Below are positions 49,104 through 60,119 of a DNA stretch of 64,000 nucleotides, piece after piece. Source of the stretch: Punica granatum (Eukaryota > Streptophyta > Magnoliopsida > Myrtales > Lythraceae); the NCBI RefSeq assembly GCF_007655135.1, contig NC_045128.1:35434811-35498810 (forward strand), read 5' to 3'. The notes beneath the pieces were generated by a model. That model had not been told where the DNA came from. It saw nothing but the letters and a program-made list of their open reading frames with translations, and did no database searches. Positions within the stretch are counted from its first letter, which is position 1. Each line of letters begins with the position of its first letter. The position numbers and the translations under genes were made by a program.

Positions 49104-50232
49104 GAAAAAATAGCCCCATATAGCACAGTTTTTACCTTATTTTCACTTACTAGCACGTTTTTAAAAGTTGTCACAATCTAACACGACTCATCATTTTATT
49201 CTGGGATTTAGCACCGTTAAACTCCTTCTTCTTCCTCCTCCTTCACAACTCTGCTTCCACCGACTCTGCTTCACACGCCCTCCCTGCAAACTCCATTTGA
49301 TCACGCGTCAATCACCATCACCAACAATATTCTCTTTTTCTTCTTCTTCTTCCTTCCTGCAAGTCCGAGACTTGCAATGAACGCCCACTCCTTGAACAGA
49401 CCTGCAACAACCAACCTACTCTTCTTCCTCTTCTCCTTTTCCTCTGCAAGCTGACCCGCCTACTCTTGGCTGCTTCACGACTCCACTTTCACTGACTCTG
49501 CTTCACACGCCCTCCGTGCAAACTCCATCTGATCACGCGTCAATCACCATCACCAACAATCTTTTCTTTTTCTTCTTCTTCTTCCTCCCTGCAAGTCCAG
49601 GACCTGCAATGAACGCCTACTCCTTGAACAAACCTGTAATAACCAACCTACTCTTCTTCCTCTTCTCCTTTTCCTCTGCAAGCTAACCCACCTACTCTTG
49701 GCTACACTGCAACGTTACCGTAACCATCATTTGCTCCTCAGCTCTGATCACTCCATAAACCTCTCTCTCTCTTCTCGAGCAGGGGCATACAGAGAACAGA
49801 CAGCGACGCCTATTCCCTGTCCTCACCACCATATCTCGGCTGCTCTCTCCCATCCTCAGTACCTTCACCATCACAGACAGACCACCCATGGCTTCCTGAT
49901 CTTCCCGACAACTCTCGGCAGCTTCCAATGGCTATTGCTCCTGTTCCCTTCACGCCTCAAGCAACCAGCAATCGCTGTGACCATCTTCATCGTTATTTCT
50001 TGGCTTCAACGACATCTTCTTCCTTCTTGATCTCTTTGCTTCTAAGTTTAAGTCGTGAAGGAAGAGGAGGAGGAGGAAGAAGAAGAATGAGTTTAACGGT
50101 TTTTAGACGGAGTTTAACGGTGTGCTAGATCCGGGAATAAAATGGTAATTCGTATCAGATCGTGACAACTTTTAAAAACGTGCTAACAAGTGAAAATAAG
50201 GTAAAAATTGTGCTATATGGAACTATTTTCCC
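49104..50232. mobile_element. Mutator-like non-autonomous element (MULE), 1129 bp, with 9-bp TSD
   Basis: The element is flanked by TATAAGATA at 49095-49103 and 50233-50241, a perfect 9-bp target duplication typical of the Mutator superfamily. The terminal inverted repeats (about 49104-49228 and 50108-50232, roughly 125 bp, 85-90% identical by eye) start GAAAAAATAGCCCCATATAG and GGGAAAATAGTTCCATATAG. The interior is CT-rich and contains a direct repeat with a 232-bp period (from about 49262 and 49494). Its ORFs (70-110 codons, Ser/Pro/Phe-rich) show no transposase. It could be a Pack-MULE with captured host sequence, but I cannot identify a donor. Confidence 0.88.
49262..49708. repeat. Direct repeat, period 232 bp, inside the MULE
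   Basis: 'gactctgcttcacacgccct' starts both units (49262 and 49494). The units then agree through the TTC-rich stretch and 'ctactcttggct'. The similarity is roughly 93-95% by eye. Confidence 0.8.
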
Positions 50233-50241
50233 TATAAGATA

Positions 50242-52146
50242 GGATATGTTGATGAACGTAGATATAAGAAACTGTCTATCTATAGAAATATTATTAATAT
50301 TATATATATATAGATATTGATATCAACTTCATCAGGAAGAGTTTTCACCGGTCCAGAGACAATGGGTTGTCTAAATGCCTTTTTTTCTTTCAATTTTATG
50401 CATATGATGAACTCATTTAACTTTACCTTTTACCTCATTTAATTTTATATATATTTTCATTGGAGAAATTTTTGTATATAGAGAGCATATAATATCAATG
50501 AGGTAATTAAATAGACTAATTTTCATTTGAATTTGGTTTTGTTATCCCATGTATATGATGCCATTTAAATTGAATTTTTTTTATGTAGATTAATTTCCCA
50601 ACTAAAATTGACATAATTAATTAGAAATTATATCCTTATATGGACGTTTCTCAAGTACGTGTATTCATAAATAAAATTCACGGAATTAAGTAAAAAATAC
50701 GTTATTACATAAGCATCTCCCAACTATATCTATATGCATATACTCATAGATGGATTTATGTATAAAAGTATCTATCAACCAAATACACTGTTAATATATC
50801 ACATCAAACTAATATATATGAGAATTATATATCAAACAAAACTTTCTTAATATAACGACTGGTATATTTAAGATATTGTGTAAAATATATATATCGCCTA
50901 TATTAATAGTAGAAAGCTCTATTTTAGTAGGAAACAATACATAGTGAAATTATATCGTTAAAAATTCTCAAAAATTAAAACATATAAGGTGTTGATGTGT
51001 CAGTAGGCACGAGAGAGCTTAGAATTCCGATGATGTGGCGGAGTGTTTTGATGAGATGATGTAGCGTGATACCGTCCCAAGAATTATAATATATATATAT
51101 ATAAAGAAATATCTATTTGAAAATGAAATTTTGTTGGTTTTTTAAGTTTTCAAAATTTTAAATTATTTTCAATTATAAAACTATCAACAAAATCTTCTGA
51201 AATTATAGATTAGATAATATTTTTTAGGGATTATATAAATTATATTTTCTTTTTAAAAAATCATGTTTGCTCATTGGAAAAGGAAAACAAATTAGATTAT
51301 ATCTCGTTTAGATTTTGTGTGGGCCTGGTCAGATCCCGGTTTCTAAATGGAATTTTCTAGCTTTCTTAAATTTTAATTTTTGTAATCATTTTTAATGAAA
51401 AATATTTTTTATATCTCATCATAAAATCCACTTTCTTGGTTTCTTTAATTTTTATAATCTATATCTATATAACAAGAATGTACTTGAAATAAATGAGAAG
51501 ATTTTATTAAATATAGATATTATTTAATAATCTTGAATTTTTTAAAATAAAATGTAATATTTCATCACATAAATATTAACATCAAAATAAGTATATATTA
51601 GTATATATTCATACATAATATAATTATATCAATATATGATTACGAGTACAACCTTTAGTATATACTAAGAAAAAAGTATATATGAATTATATGTTTTTAT
51701 AGATATATATTTTTAAAAATAGATTAGATAATATTTATAGATATATAATATAAATTATATTTTCTTTTCAAAACAAATCAGATTTGTTCGCCGAAAAAAG
51801 GAAAATAAATCAGGTTATATTTTATATAGATTATGTATGATAGTTATAAATAGGGATATCATATACATAAACATGAGCCTATTTAGCTCTCGAAGAATAC
51901 ATCTACAACTAGACGCAAGCTCTCGAAACGTATGTCTATTACTAGATGCAAGTCAGTAAATTAAATTTATGCTTTGATTTTTTTTCTCTAATTTTTATCG
52001 AAAATTTTTCATTTTTTTTTATTTTTCTCTAATTTTTTTCTTTTTTCTCTTTTTTTTTCAAGATTGGTGATGTGAGTTTTATGTCTCCAAAGTACTTCTA
52101 CCCCTATATACAAGCTCTTAGAAAGTAAATTCGTCTACCATTAGTT
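50242..52146. other. AT-rich intergenic DNA; right part paralogous to 240-870
   Basis: No gene seen. From about 51560 it aligns with 240-870 of the window ('tatatattcatacataata' type and the 'tttagctctcgaag' stretch), marking the left edge of the A/Z duplication. Confidence 0.6.
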
Positions 52147-52430
52147 AGGCCCGAGTGTGAAGTTTGAGGCTAGTTTGGTATTTGTCTCCCTTGCTCGAGC
52201 ACGGAAGAGGATGTCCGGCTCGGGTCAGTTGTTAAAGGCGGGTGTTTAAGGCACGTGGCACGTGTTGGACCACACGTTGCCACGTGAGGGCGGGTGTTGA
52301 GATATGTTGTCCCACATCGAAAAATTGAGAAAGAAACCATAAGCTTATATGAGGCTTGAGTCCAGTAACCTATTAGCTTAAGCTTTTGGGTTGCAGATGG
52401 GCTCAAGTCCGTGTAGGCCTAAGTGGGTAT
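52147..52430. mobile_element. Partial TRIM/LTR element in the TNL-Z flank
   Basis: The LTR-like part 52295-52430 (TGTTGAGATATGTTGTCCCA ... ) resembles the right LTR of the element at 48809-48948 ('gggttgcagatgggctcaag' block). The left part carries the internal 'gcccgagtgtga' and 'ggctcgg' motifs of that same family. The paralogous flank left of A runs from 'ctaccatta' (near 869) without this sequence, so it was gained after the A/Z duplication, or lost on the A side. Confidence 0.6.
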
Positions 52431-52439
52431 TTTACAATT

Positions 52440-54100
52440 CTCAAAGGAATTTTTCTTTTCTCTTTTTTGTTATATATATATTTTTTTCAAGTTGGTGAAA
52501 TTATCCCGTGCAACGTACGGGCTCCACGATTGGTGTATATATATGAAAGCAAGATTAAGTTAGGCTCGACCAGATAGCTTAGCTCTGCTTCCAAATGAAA
52601 TTTTCTGAATTTTTTGAGTTTTTAATTAAATTATTTTTAAAATATTTCAAAATATATAAATGTAGATTTTGTGGGACCATTCATTATTTTCTCGATTTTA
52701 TAGATATATGAATATTATCTATATATAAAACAAATTCGACAGACTGCTACATTCTGATCATGTGATAATTTGGTCCAATTTGTGGTCAATTAGGTTTAAT
52801 TTGGCTTAAATCGTGTTTAATTGGACTAATTACAGACTTTGCTACCGGTAATTAGGCTATAATTCGGTTAATTAGTCGAAATTAGTGTGAAATTGAACTA
52901 GCGTACATTCTGTAATTTTTGGTAAATTGGCTTAAATGAGTCAATTTGATGATTTGTTACTTGATTAGATACAATTAGGGATAATTAGCTTCCCATTGCT
53001 TGAGAATGTATGTTCCTCAAGTAACTATTTTTGTGGTGTGCTTCAGTATATTTTCCATCGCTCAGGAAACTAGATAGAAGAGCAGAGTATGTTCCTCAAG
53101 TTTTTTTTTTTTTCTTGTATGCGTCAGTAAGTTTTCCATCGTTCAGAAAACTAGATAATAGAATGTGTTGGTATCGGGACTATCTATGGTGACTGCGTAT
53201 CTTCCTTCATACCGCATTAATTGTTCGCTAGTAGCTACAATTAGAGATATGTACAAGAATTTTTGGCTTGCGGTTGTCAAATTTGGGGAAGGGAGGGGAG
53301 TGATGCCGTGATACTATCACTTATAACTAAACTAAGTCACGAGAAGCTTTGTCAAACAGTAATTTTCTCAAAGAACACCGCTGCCACACGCATGCTCACA
53401 AAAAAGTACGTCTATCACTAAATGCAAAAGTGAATTATTCAAGCGTTATGTCTCACATTCTTTTCTTTATGCGATTAAATTTATACATGCAGATGCTGTG
53501 TTTTGATTTATTTATTTTCCCCCTTCCATTCTTATGGGTTTATGAAAACCTTTTCATCTAAGGAACAAGCAAATGGCCAAAGATCAGAGAGTTCACTGTA
53601 TCAGTTTAAAAATATATATACAAATATACATAGGACTTTACAACACTTGTATAATATATAATATAATAAGTTATTAAGAAAAATAGCATACGTTTTATCC
53701 GGTGCAACGTACGGACTCCACAACTAAAATAGATCAATCCACAACTAAAATAGATACCGATATTGATCGAGGACAAGAAAACAAACTTTGCAAGGCAGAG
53801 ATCACATCACATTTTAACTCTGTGCACTGTAATCATCTTTTTTTTTTTTTGGTTCCCCCTTTTCTTTTCCTTTTATTTTTATTTAAAATCTGAGTGGAGG
53901 TTGCTATCCCATCTTGGCTTGAATCATCTATTTCCATTCAAAAAACAATAAAGAGATGAAACAAAAGAAGAGAAGAAGCTGTTCCAATGGACAGAAAACG
54001 CCAAACTAGGGGTAGTGTTTTTTCCATGTGGTACTGTCAACTTCTTGCTTTATAGGATTCCATTTGCTTTTCTTTTCCGAAAGAAAAAGTTGTGTCGTGC
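52440..54100. other. AT-rich flank paralogous to 940-1990
   Basis: Non-coding. It contains the near-palindrome CCCGTGCAACGTACGGG at 52505-52521, a shorter version near 53701, (TA)n stretches, and a T-rich run at 53835-53850. ORFs are short and not conserved with the 1-2 kb copy. Confidence 0.6.
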
Positions 54101-55247
54101 TTCTTTGATGCTTCATCTGTCTCTTTCCCCTGTACAAATGAACCCACCCGTCAGAGACGAATAAGGAACCCAGTATAAGAATAGAATCGAGCTGAGGAAG
54201 GAACTAACGAATTTCATTGAGATCTCATATAGACCCACCCGTCAAAGACGGATTACATAACAATCAATGCCTGCGAAAATTGTCATCAGCTAGTTAGCTT
54301 TTACGTGAACGAGTCATCCGTAATCAAGATCAATGACTAATATGACATAGCAAAGTACCCCGAAGGGGCAAGACCAAGCGGGTGAAAACAGCATAAATAG
54401 GCTCTTATTTTAGTTACTCCCTAATACAGCATCCGTATAAATGAAGGCATGGCATTGCAGAAAAATACCCCCCGTCATAAGATTTTTCCAAATTTAGAAT
54501 ATCGTAGCGATATCACAAATTTGAGTTAGTAAAGAGAAGACATACAGTAGGGCATTTTCATTTAACTGAAGTAATATCCCAGACTATGAGAAAATATGAG
54601 GCACCAACTGCTTTTTCTCGAGTTAGTTCTGTTAGCTTCACCGTTCAGCTTTTTTAATTGCACGAAAGAATTAGATGTTCCACGATAGCCCTTTTCTTTT
54701 CTATTTTATGAGTTAAAGAGCATGTTATCTGTGATTGAACGCTTAAATAAAATGTACGTCGAATGGAAACAACACAGAGTAATCCAAACAACATACGTGC
54801 AGGTTAAGAGGAACAGATAAGGCTGAAACCAAAAAAGTACAAGAAAGCATGTCGAGCTCTACTTGACAAGATAGCATATCTGAAGGTGACATGGCTTCTG
54901 CGGACAGCCAGAACGGCAAGTCCAACAGGGCCAGGAAGAACGGCATTCTGTGATTTGTAATGTCCAAAACTTCCCATTCTTAGGCAATCTCTTTCACCAA
55001 TCATCTGACAAAATGTGAATCTAGTCGGTAATGCATGGCAGCATCTGCATTAAAAACTGTCTCCTCTTCACCCATCCCTGCTAAGAGCATTTTTAACCAA
55101 AAGTTAGCTCTTCTGCCTACTCATTCAAATACAAAACATATACAGATATCAAGCCATGAGGAACTGGAGATAAATCAGAAAAACTTGCCCACGTAATTCA
55201 AACAGAAATGAAAACCTACCTTTCGTCAAGTGACTGATCTTTCTCAT
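54101..55247 (-). other. 3' flank / probable 3' UTR of TNL-Z
   Basis: Matches the TNL-A 3' flank (1.9-3.06 kb). Immediately after the stop, a GTAGGT donor is read on the minus strand near 55219, and TTTTGTCAG near 55006 could be the acceptor, giving a 3' UTR intron of about 210 bp. No protein is supported. Confidence 0.5.
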
Positions 55248-57056
55248 TCAACATGTTACTGTTACATTTGGAAGACCCGGAATGTTCTGAACCCATGGAC
55301 AGTCGGAAATATTCAATGTTCTCAGGGAATTCAGTTCCTCCAGGCCCGGAATCTCCAGAAGATTTTCACAACCTTGCATTTCCAGCGCTCTTAACCTCTG
55401 CAGGTTCGATAAATTAGGCAACCTTCTAATCGCTTTACATCCAGCGAGGTTCAGCAACTCCAAGGACTCCAATTCCTCGAGCTCTGAAAGATCGTGAAGC
55501 TTCTTGCACTGTGCGAGATATAAAAGTCTCACATTCGATAGTTTCGGCAGCTTTTCCAAGGACGAGGAGCATGGCATGTACAGACTTTCTAGACCATGTA
55601 AACTCTCGAGGCCTGGAACTTCTACGAGGTTCTGGCAGTATGAAGCGTGCAGTGAGGGCAACTTCCTCAAATTCGACAAATCAGGAAGTCTCTCGATTGA
55701 TTCACATTTTGATATTATCAAAAATCTCAGAGACTCTAGCTTCTCGAGCCCATCGAGATTAGCCAACATAGTGCAGCTAATTATCTCCAGTTTTTCCAAG
55801 AATAATAAATCTCCAAGGCCTGGAACTTCCTTTAGCTCGGAACACTCGCATAGCCTTAGTTCCGATAATTTCTTCAAATTTGAAAGATCTGGCAGTGTCT
55901 GAAAGGAGTAACAGTCCGATACGTTCAGCTTATAGAGTCCTGCGGGAAGCACAGGGAGGCAGACAACTTCAATGCAATCCTGAACAGAGAGTTCTTTCAG
56001 TTGAGAAAGAGCACCGATCTCTTCTGGTAAGGTGCTAATGCGTAACTTTGAGATTACCAACTTCTCCAACTTGAATAGTTTCCCTATCTCTGGAGGAACT
56101 TGCTCGAGTTTATAACATTTCGAGAAACAAAGTTCCCTTAAGTTAGTGAGACGAGAGAGGTTTGGGAAGGAAACCATTGATTTACAGGTAACCCGCAGAC
56201 ATATTAAGCTATCTGGAAGCTCTGGAAGAGTCTGCAGCCTCTTACATCCTGTTAAATCAAGACTCTGGAGATGGGAAAGCCCGCCAATGCTTGTTGGAAG
56301 GCTATCAACTTGTGTGTGGTCTAATGTCAAGAGTTTCAAAGATGACAGTCTCTGAAGCTCTTCGGGAATGCTCCCTTTCAATTCCTTACACTTGGAGGCG
56401 TTTATTTTTTCAAGATTATCCAGCATCCAAAGAGTGACAGGAAACTCCTCCACAAGACTACCATCAATGTTAAGCACTTCCAAATTGCTTAAGTTTCCAA
56501 CAGAAGTGGGCAATCTTCGAACTTTAGTACCTGACAAGTTTAGCTCAGTCAATGAACTCATATGGCCAATGGAGTCTGGAAGTTCTCCTAATGATTTGCA
56601 GTTCTTCAAAGACAGGTGCCTCAGTTCCACCAAGGACCCAATCGAGTCCGGAAGTTTGCTTATACTAGCAGAATCCAATACAAGGTCCACAAGAGAAGTC
56701 AAGCGACCAATCGAATCAGGAAGCTCAGTCAGGTCCTTGCACTCTCTGCCACATAGAATTTCAAGCTTTCTCATAGGTCCTGAGATGGGTATTTCTTGAA
56801 TTCCACTTCCATCAATGAGAAGCTCAGTTAATGCTTTCATAGAACTCAACTGTGCAGGCAGCTTCTTGAGTTTGAAGCATTTCCTCAGGTTTAAGAAAAC
56901 CAGATGCTGGAGATGTCCAATTGATGGGTCAACCGCAACCAAACTTCTGCAGTCTTCGAGAATTAACCGCTCCAACACTAAAAAGGATGAGAAATCAGGA
57001 GACTGCTGTAGATTTCGGCAACCCGTGAGATCTAGAACTTTCAACTTGACTGACAT
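55248..57056 (-). CDS. TNL-Z exon 4: leucine-rich repeats
   Basis: From MSVKLKVLDLTGC to PNVTVTC-stop, 602 residues. LRR units average about 23-24 residues (LxxLxxLxLxxC/N), with many Cys at the end of the strand as usual in TNLs. The distal third (from about 55850 down) is the portion missing in B, C and D. Confidence 0.9.
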   Translation of the reverse strand: MSVKLKVLDLTGCRNLQQSPDFSSFLVLERLILEDCRSLVAVDPSIGHLQHLVFLNLRKCFKLKKLPAQLSSMKALTELLIDGSGIQEIPISGPMRKLEILCGRECKDLTELPDSIGRLTSLVDLVLDSASISKLPDSIGSLVELRHLSLKNCKSLGELPDSIGHMSSLTELNLSGTKVRRLPTSVGNLSNLEVLNIDGSLVEEFPVTLWMLDNLEKINASKCKELKGSIPEELQRLSSLKLLTLDHTQVDSLPTSIGGLSHLQSLDLTGCKRLQTLPELPDSLICLRVTCKSMVSFPNLSRLTNLRELCFSKCYKLEQVPPEIGKLFKLEKLVISKLRISTLPEEIGALSQLKELSVQDCIEVVCLPVLPAGLYKLNVSDCYSFQTLPDLSNLKKLSELRLCECSELKEVPGLGDLLFLEKLEIISCTMLANLDGLEKLESLRFLIISKCESIERLPDLSNLRKLPSLHASYCQNLVEVPGLESLHGLESLYMPCSSSLEKLPKLSNVRLLYLAQCKKLHDLSELEELESLELLNLAGCKAIRRLPNLSNLQRLRALEMQGCENLLEIPGLEELNSLRTLNISDCPWVQNIPGLPNVTVTC

Positions 57057-59776
57057 CTGATGAAACAACAGCGGACAAAGAGAATCATGCATTATATTCA
57101 GCTGCATTAAATAAGAAAAAGCTATACAGAAATCACGATGGCATAAAACCTTAATTGAGATCCAACCGCTCCAATCCTCTCTTATGCTGCTATATGATAG
57201 ATCAACAATAACTAGATTCTTTAGATGTAAATTTGCTGGCTGAACTGCAGAGCTTCTTGTGCGCCAACATGGCCATCTTAACTTTGACAGCAGACGGCGA
57301 AAATCTCCAGCAAGGTTGGCAGAATGCAGTTGAAGGAACCTCAGATTTGATAAGTTCGTGAACTCTTCATTTCCGAAGCAGTAGTCTACCAACTCAATCC
57401 CGAAATTCAGACGAATGCCTTTGACATTTGCTGATCCCTGCATAATAATTAACTAGAATTAGGATGTGAGTTTGACTGGAACTGCATCCCAACGAAGAAT
57501 GGTTCAATTTCAAATCAGAAGACCTTAAAAGGAAAGCGATGGCCTCAGCTTAAACAAGTAGATCTCAACTAAAAAACTTTTTAACTTCAAAACAGAAGCT
57601 GAACAAGGAGCATAAGCGCAGACTGATTACCTCTTGTCTCTCAAGCACATCCACTGCTTCTTCAGTACGCCACAATCTACTTCGCTTCCCTGGCTCATTG
57701 TAGTTTTCTTGACGAACGATTTCTCTCCCGAGGTCTCTGAGTTGATCATGCATCCATAGCTCGTGGTCATCTCCTATTTTAATGAGAGACATTAGACAAA
57801 GGACTTCAATCCCTTCAGTGGGGAAAAATTCACAATCTTTCCACATGTGAACTGCGATCCGCACATCAATTCCAATTAAAAGACAAGCAACATCGAGGAA
57901 TATTTGTTTCTGCTCATGATCTAATGCTTCATAGCTTATCTTCAACTTTTCTTGGACTTCAGTATGAGGTATTCTTTTCAACTTCTTTAACGTGTCTTCC
58001 CACACAGCCATGCTTTTTCCAGCGAGAAAGGAGCCTATGACCTCAAGGGCTAAAGGTAGTCCACCAGTTGTCTCCATGACATTATACGATATATCAACAA
58101 ATTCAGTTGAGGGCAAGTCATTTCTGAATGCATGCTTGCAGAAAAGTAAAAAAGCTTGACGAGGCTGCAGTTCTCTGACTTCATAAGCTGCACCCACTTG
58201 AGGAAGGACGTCCCTGTTTCTAGTTGTTACAATGATTCTGCTTCCGGGACCAAACCAATCAAGTTCTGCTGCAAGTGCATTCAGTTGATTCCTCCTATCA
58301 ACATCATCGAGAAGAATGAGAACTTTCTTGTCACGTAACCTGTGTTTCAGCTCATAGGTTCCTTCATCGACACTAGTTAATTCCTGTCTCTCACACCTTA
58401 AGATCATAGAGATCAATAGGCTTTGCAGATATTCGAGACCCTTGTGTTGAAGTGCTGTTTCTCGGATATCTTTGAGGAAGCTGCAACTGTCGAAACGATC
58501 CAACAGCTGATTATAGATGACCTTGGCGATGGTTGTCTTACCAATGCCACCCATGCCATGTATCCCGATGATACGCACATCACCAGCATCAACCTCTAGC
58601 AGTCTTGTAATTGCTTCCACATGATCGTCAATTCCAACTATGCTATCAGACACCACAAGATAAGCTTTTTTCAATTCTTTCAAGACCTTCGCAACCACTA
58701 ACTTTACTAGTTTTCCCTGGTGTCTGCAAAACAGGATCAACTCTATCATTATCTTCAAAAATGACAAAGGCAAATGGTGAGAAATGCCGGAAGCATTTGT
58801 GTTACTACAAAGTGCAATATCTAATATTTTTCGGAACCAATTAGAGGTTCACATATGCATAAGCTGTCTACCATAATTTTTAACTCGAATCAACCATCTG
58901 TAATCATGCTGTTTAACTTAACTAAACCGGCTACTCCGTGAAATATAATTATCGTTTTCTAGATAACTACATATTTGGTGAAAACTACACTGAAACCTAA
59001 ATTTTTCAATGAGCACTATGATACTCGACCATGTATAACCAGACGATAACGACCAACAACTAACAATCAATCCCAACCCAAAAAAACAACTAACATTGGG
59101 CCTCCTTTATAACCGGGAAAAAAACAAAAAAAAAGCATTACCCATTGGCGGTGTTCTTCAACTCCCAACCCTTTAAGGCTCCAATATGAGCGAGAGCATC
59201 CCTCCAGTGCTGAACGACTAACGGACCATACTTCCTCACATGCTGCGAGAACGATTTCTCATAGGTCCCAGTTTGGTGCCGGACTTCGTTCGGGGTGACG
59301 TCATAGAAAACCGGCATCACCAATTGCTTCCTTGTGGTCCGGCACTCCACCATAAAAGCCAGCTCCTTGAGGCACCATTTGCTCGAGGCGTAGTCCTTGG
59401 AGAATATCGGTATCGAGATCTTCGACTTCCTGATGCCCTCAAGAAGCTCGGGCCCGATCTCTTCCCCAACCCGGAGCTCCTCGTCATCCCTGAACACGCG
59501 GACGCCAGCATCTTTAAGGCTGTTATAGAGGAAATCAGTGAAACCCTTGCGGGTGTCTGTTCCCCTGAAGCTCAGGAACACCTCGTAATCGAACCCTTTC
59601 GGATCGACAATGGGACTCGTCCCTCGCGGCGTGGCACCGATCGCAGCAGATTCTGGGTCCTCCTCATTGATCCTAAGCCTAAGGGTTCTGCTTGAAGAGA
59701 AAACAGGGAAGAGGAGAACTAAAGCTGCTGTGGAGAGAAGGGCAAAGCAGGTCCACCAGAAGACATTATCGTACAT
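55248..59776 (-). CDS. TNL-Z: intact TIR-NB-ARC-LRR resistance protein, L6-like (1274 aa)
   Basis: Four exons, all GT/AG and phase-consistent: 59142-59776, 57631-58723, 57150-57437, 55248-57056 (635, 1093, 288 and 1809 nt; 1275 codons with stop). Residues 5-26 (WWTCFALL...LVLLF) form a hydrophobic N-terminal segment, probably a signal anchor as in flax L6. The TIR is about 62-212, with SSKWCLKEL placing the predicted catalytic Glu at 138. NB-ARC is 213-576: P-loop GMGGIGKTT (268-276), KVLILLDDVD, GSRIIVTTRNR, GGLPLALEV, MHD at 536-538. Linker 577-672 and LRR 673-1274 follow, with about 24 repeats. The length matches L6-type proteins. The start is the first ATG after the conserved promoter block and matches the other TIR exons. 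No lesion seen; likely the functional member. Confidence 0.93.
57150..57437 (-). CDS. TNL-Z exon 3: NB-LRR linker, first leucine-rich units
   Basis: 96 codons, from GSANVKGIRL to SGWISIK. The acceptor is TATGCAG and the donor G|GTTTTATG. The 93-bp intron that follows is a multiple of three and open, so retention would insert 31 residues without a stop. Confidence 0.85.
57631..58723 (-). CDS. TNL-Z exon 2: NB-ARC domain
   Basis: Begins after TTTTGCAG with A, completing Gly, then HQGKLVKLVV. It ends ...VLERQE before GTAATCAG. The frame is unbroken through P-loop to MHD, in contrast to A (nonsense and frameshift) and B/C (frameshift). Confidence 0.9.
58536..58557 (-). promoter_or_regulatory. 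P-loop segment, candidate miR482/2118-type target (TNL-Z)
   Basis: Plus strand TCTTACCAATGCCACCCATG then CC. It is close to the miR482 consensus as I remember it and is unproven. Confidence 0.38.
59142..59776 (-). CDS. TNL-Z exon 1: signal anchor and TIR domain
   Basis: 211 codons plus 2 nt (GG of the last Gly codon). It ends at AATGG before GTAATG. It keeps the ECRTTRKQLV segment that A has lost. TIR exons of A, B and C match over their whole length. Confidence 0.9.
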
Positions 59777-59901
59777 TGCCGTGCCTGGAGCTCCGACAGA
59801 AAGCTTGGAATAGGAGTGTCAATGGGGATTGAAGCTCTCCTTCCGTTCTTTCTCCGGTCCGGGGAAGAAGAAGGAGATGGAAAGATTCACCTTCAAGTCG
59901 A

Positions 59902-59922
59902 CTTTTATGGGGCCCCACATTG
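59902..59922 (-). promoter_or_regulatory. Conserved TATA-like + GGGGCCCC element upstream of TNL-Z
   Basis: CTTTTATGGGGCCCCACATT lies about 130 bp before the ATG. Just upstream of it (gene sense) about 160 bp present before A (7741-7902) are missing. Confidence 0.5.
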
Positions 59923-60119
59923 CCATTAATTGAACGGCTGGCCCAATAATATTTTGGGCCCTAAACTTGTTATTGCTTTTCAATTTAACCCTGAACCAAT
60001 TTCCATCTGCAAGGAGAAAGAACTTTAAGGTTAAACAACAAAATAAGTAATGCGGAGACTAAGGCTAGAAAGAAAAAGTTTAGAACAAAATCAAAGAGAC
60101 ACCAACGGTTAATTACGCA

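Noticed and set aside
59240..59695. 151-codon plus-strand ORF opposite the TIR exon, with relatives at 7071, 18193 and 37382
   Set aside because: Antisense frame of a GC-rich conserved exon. It persists because the TIR sequence is conserved.
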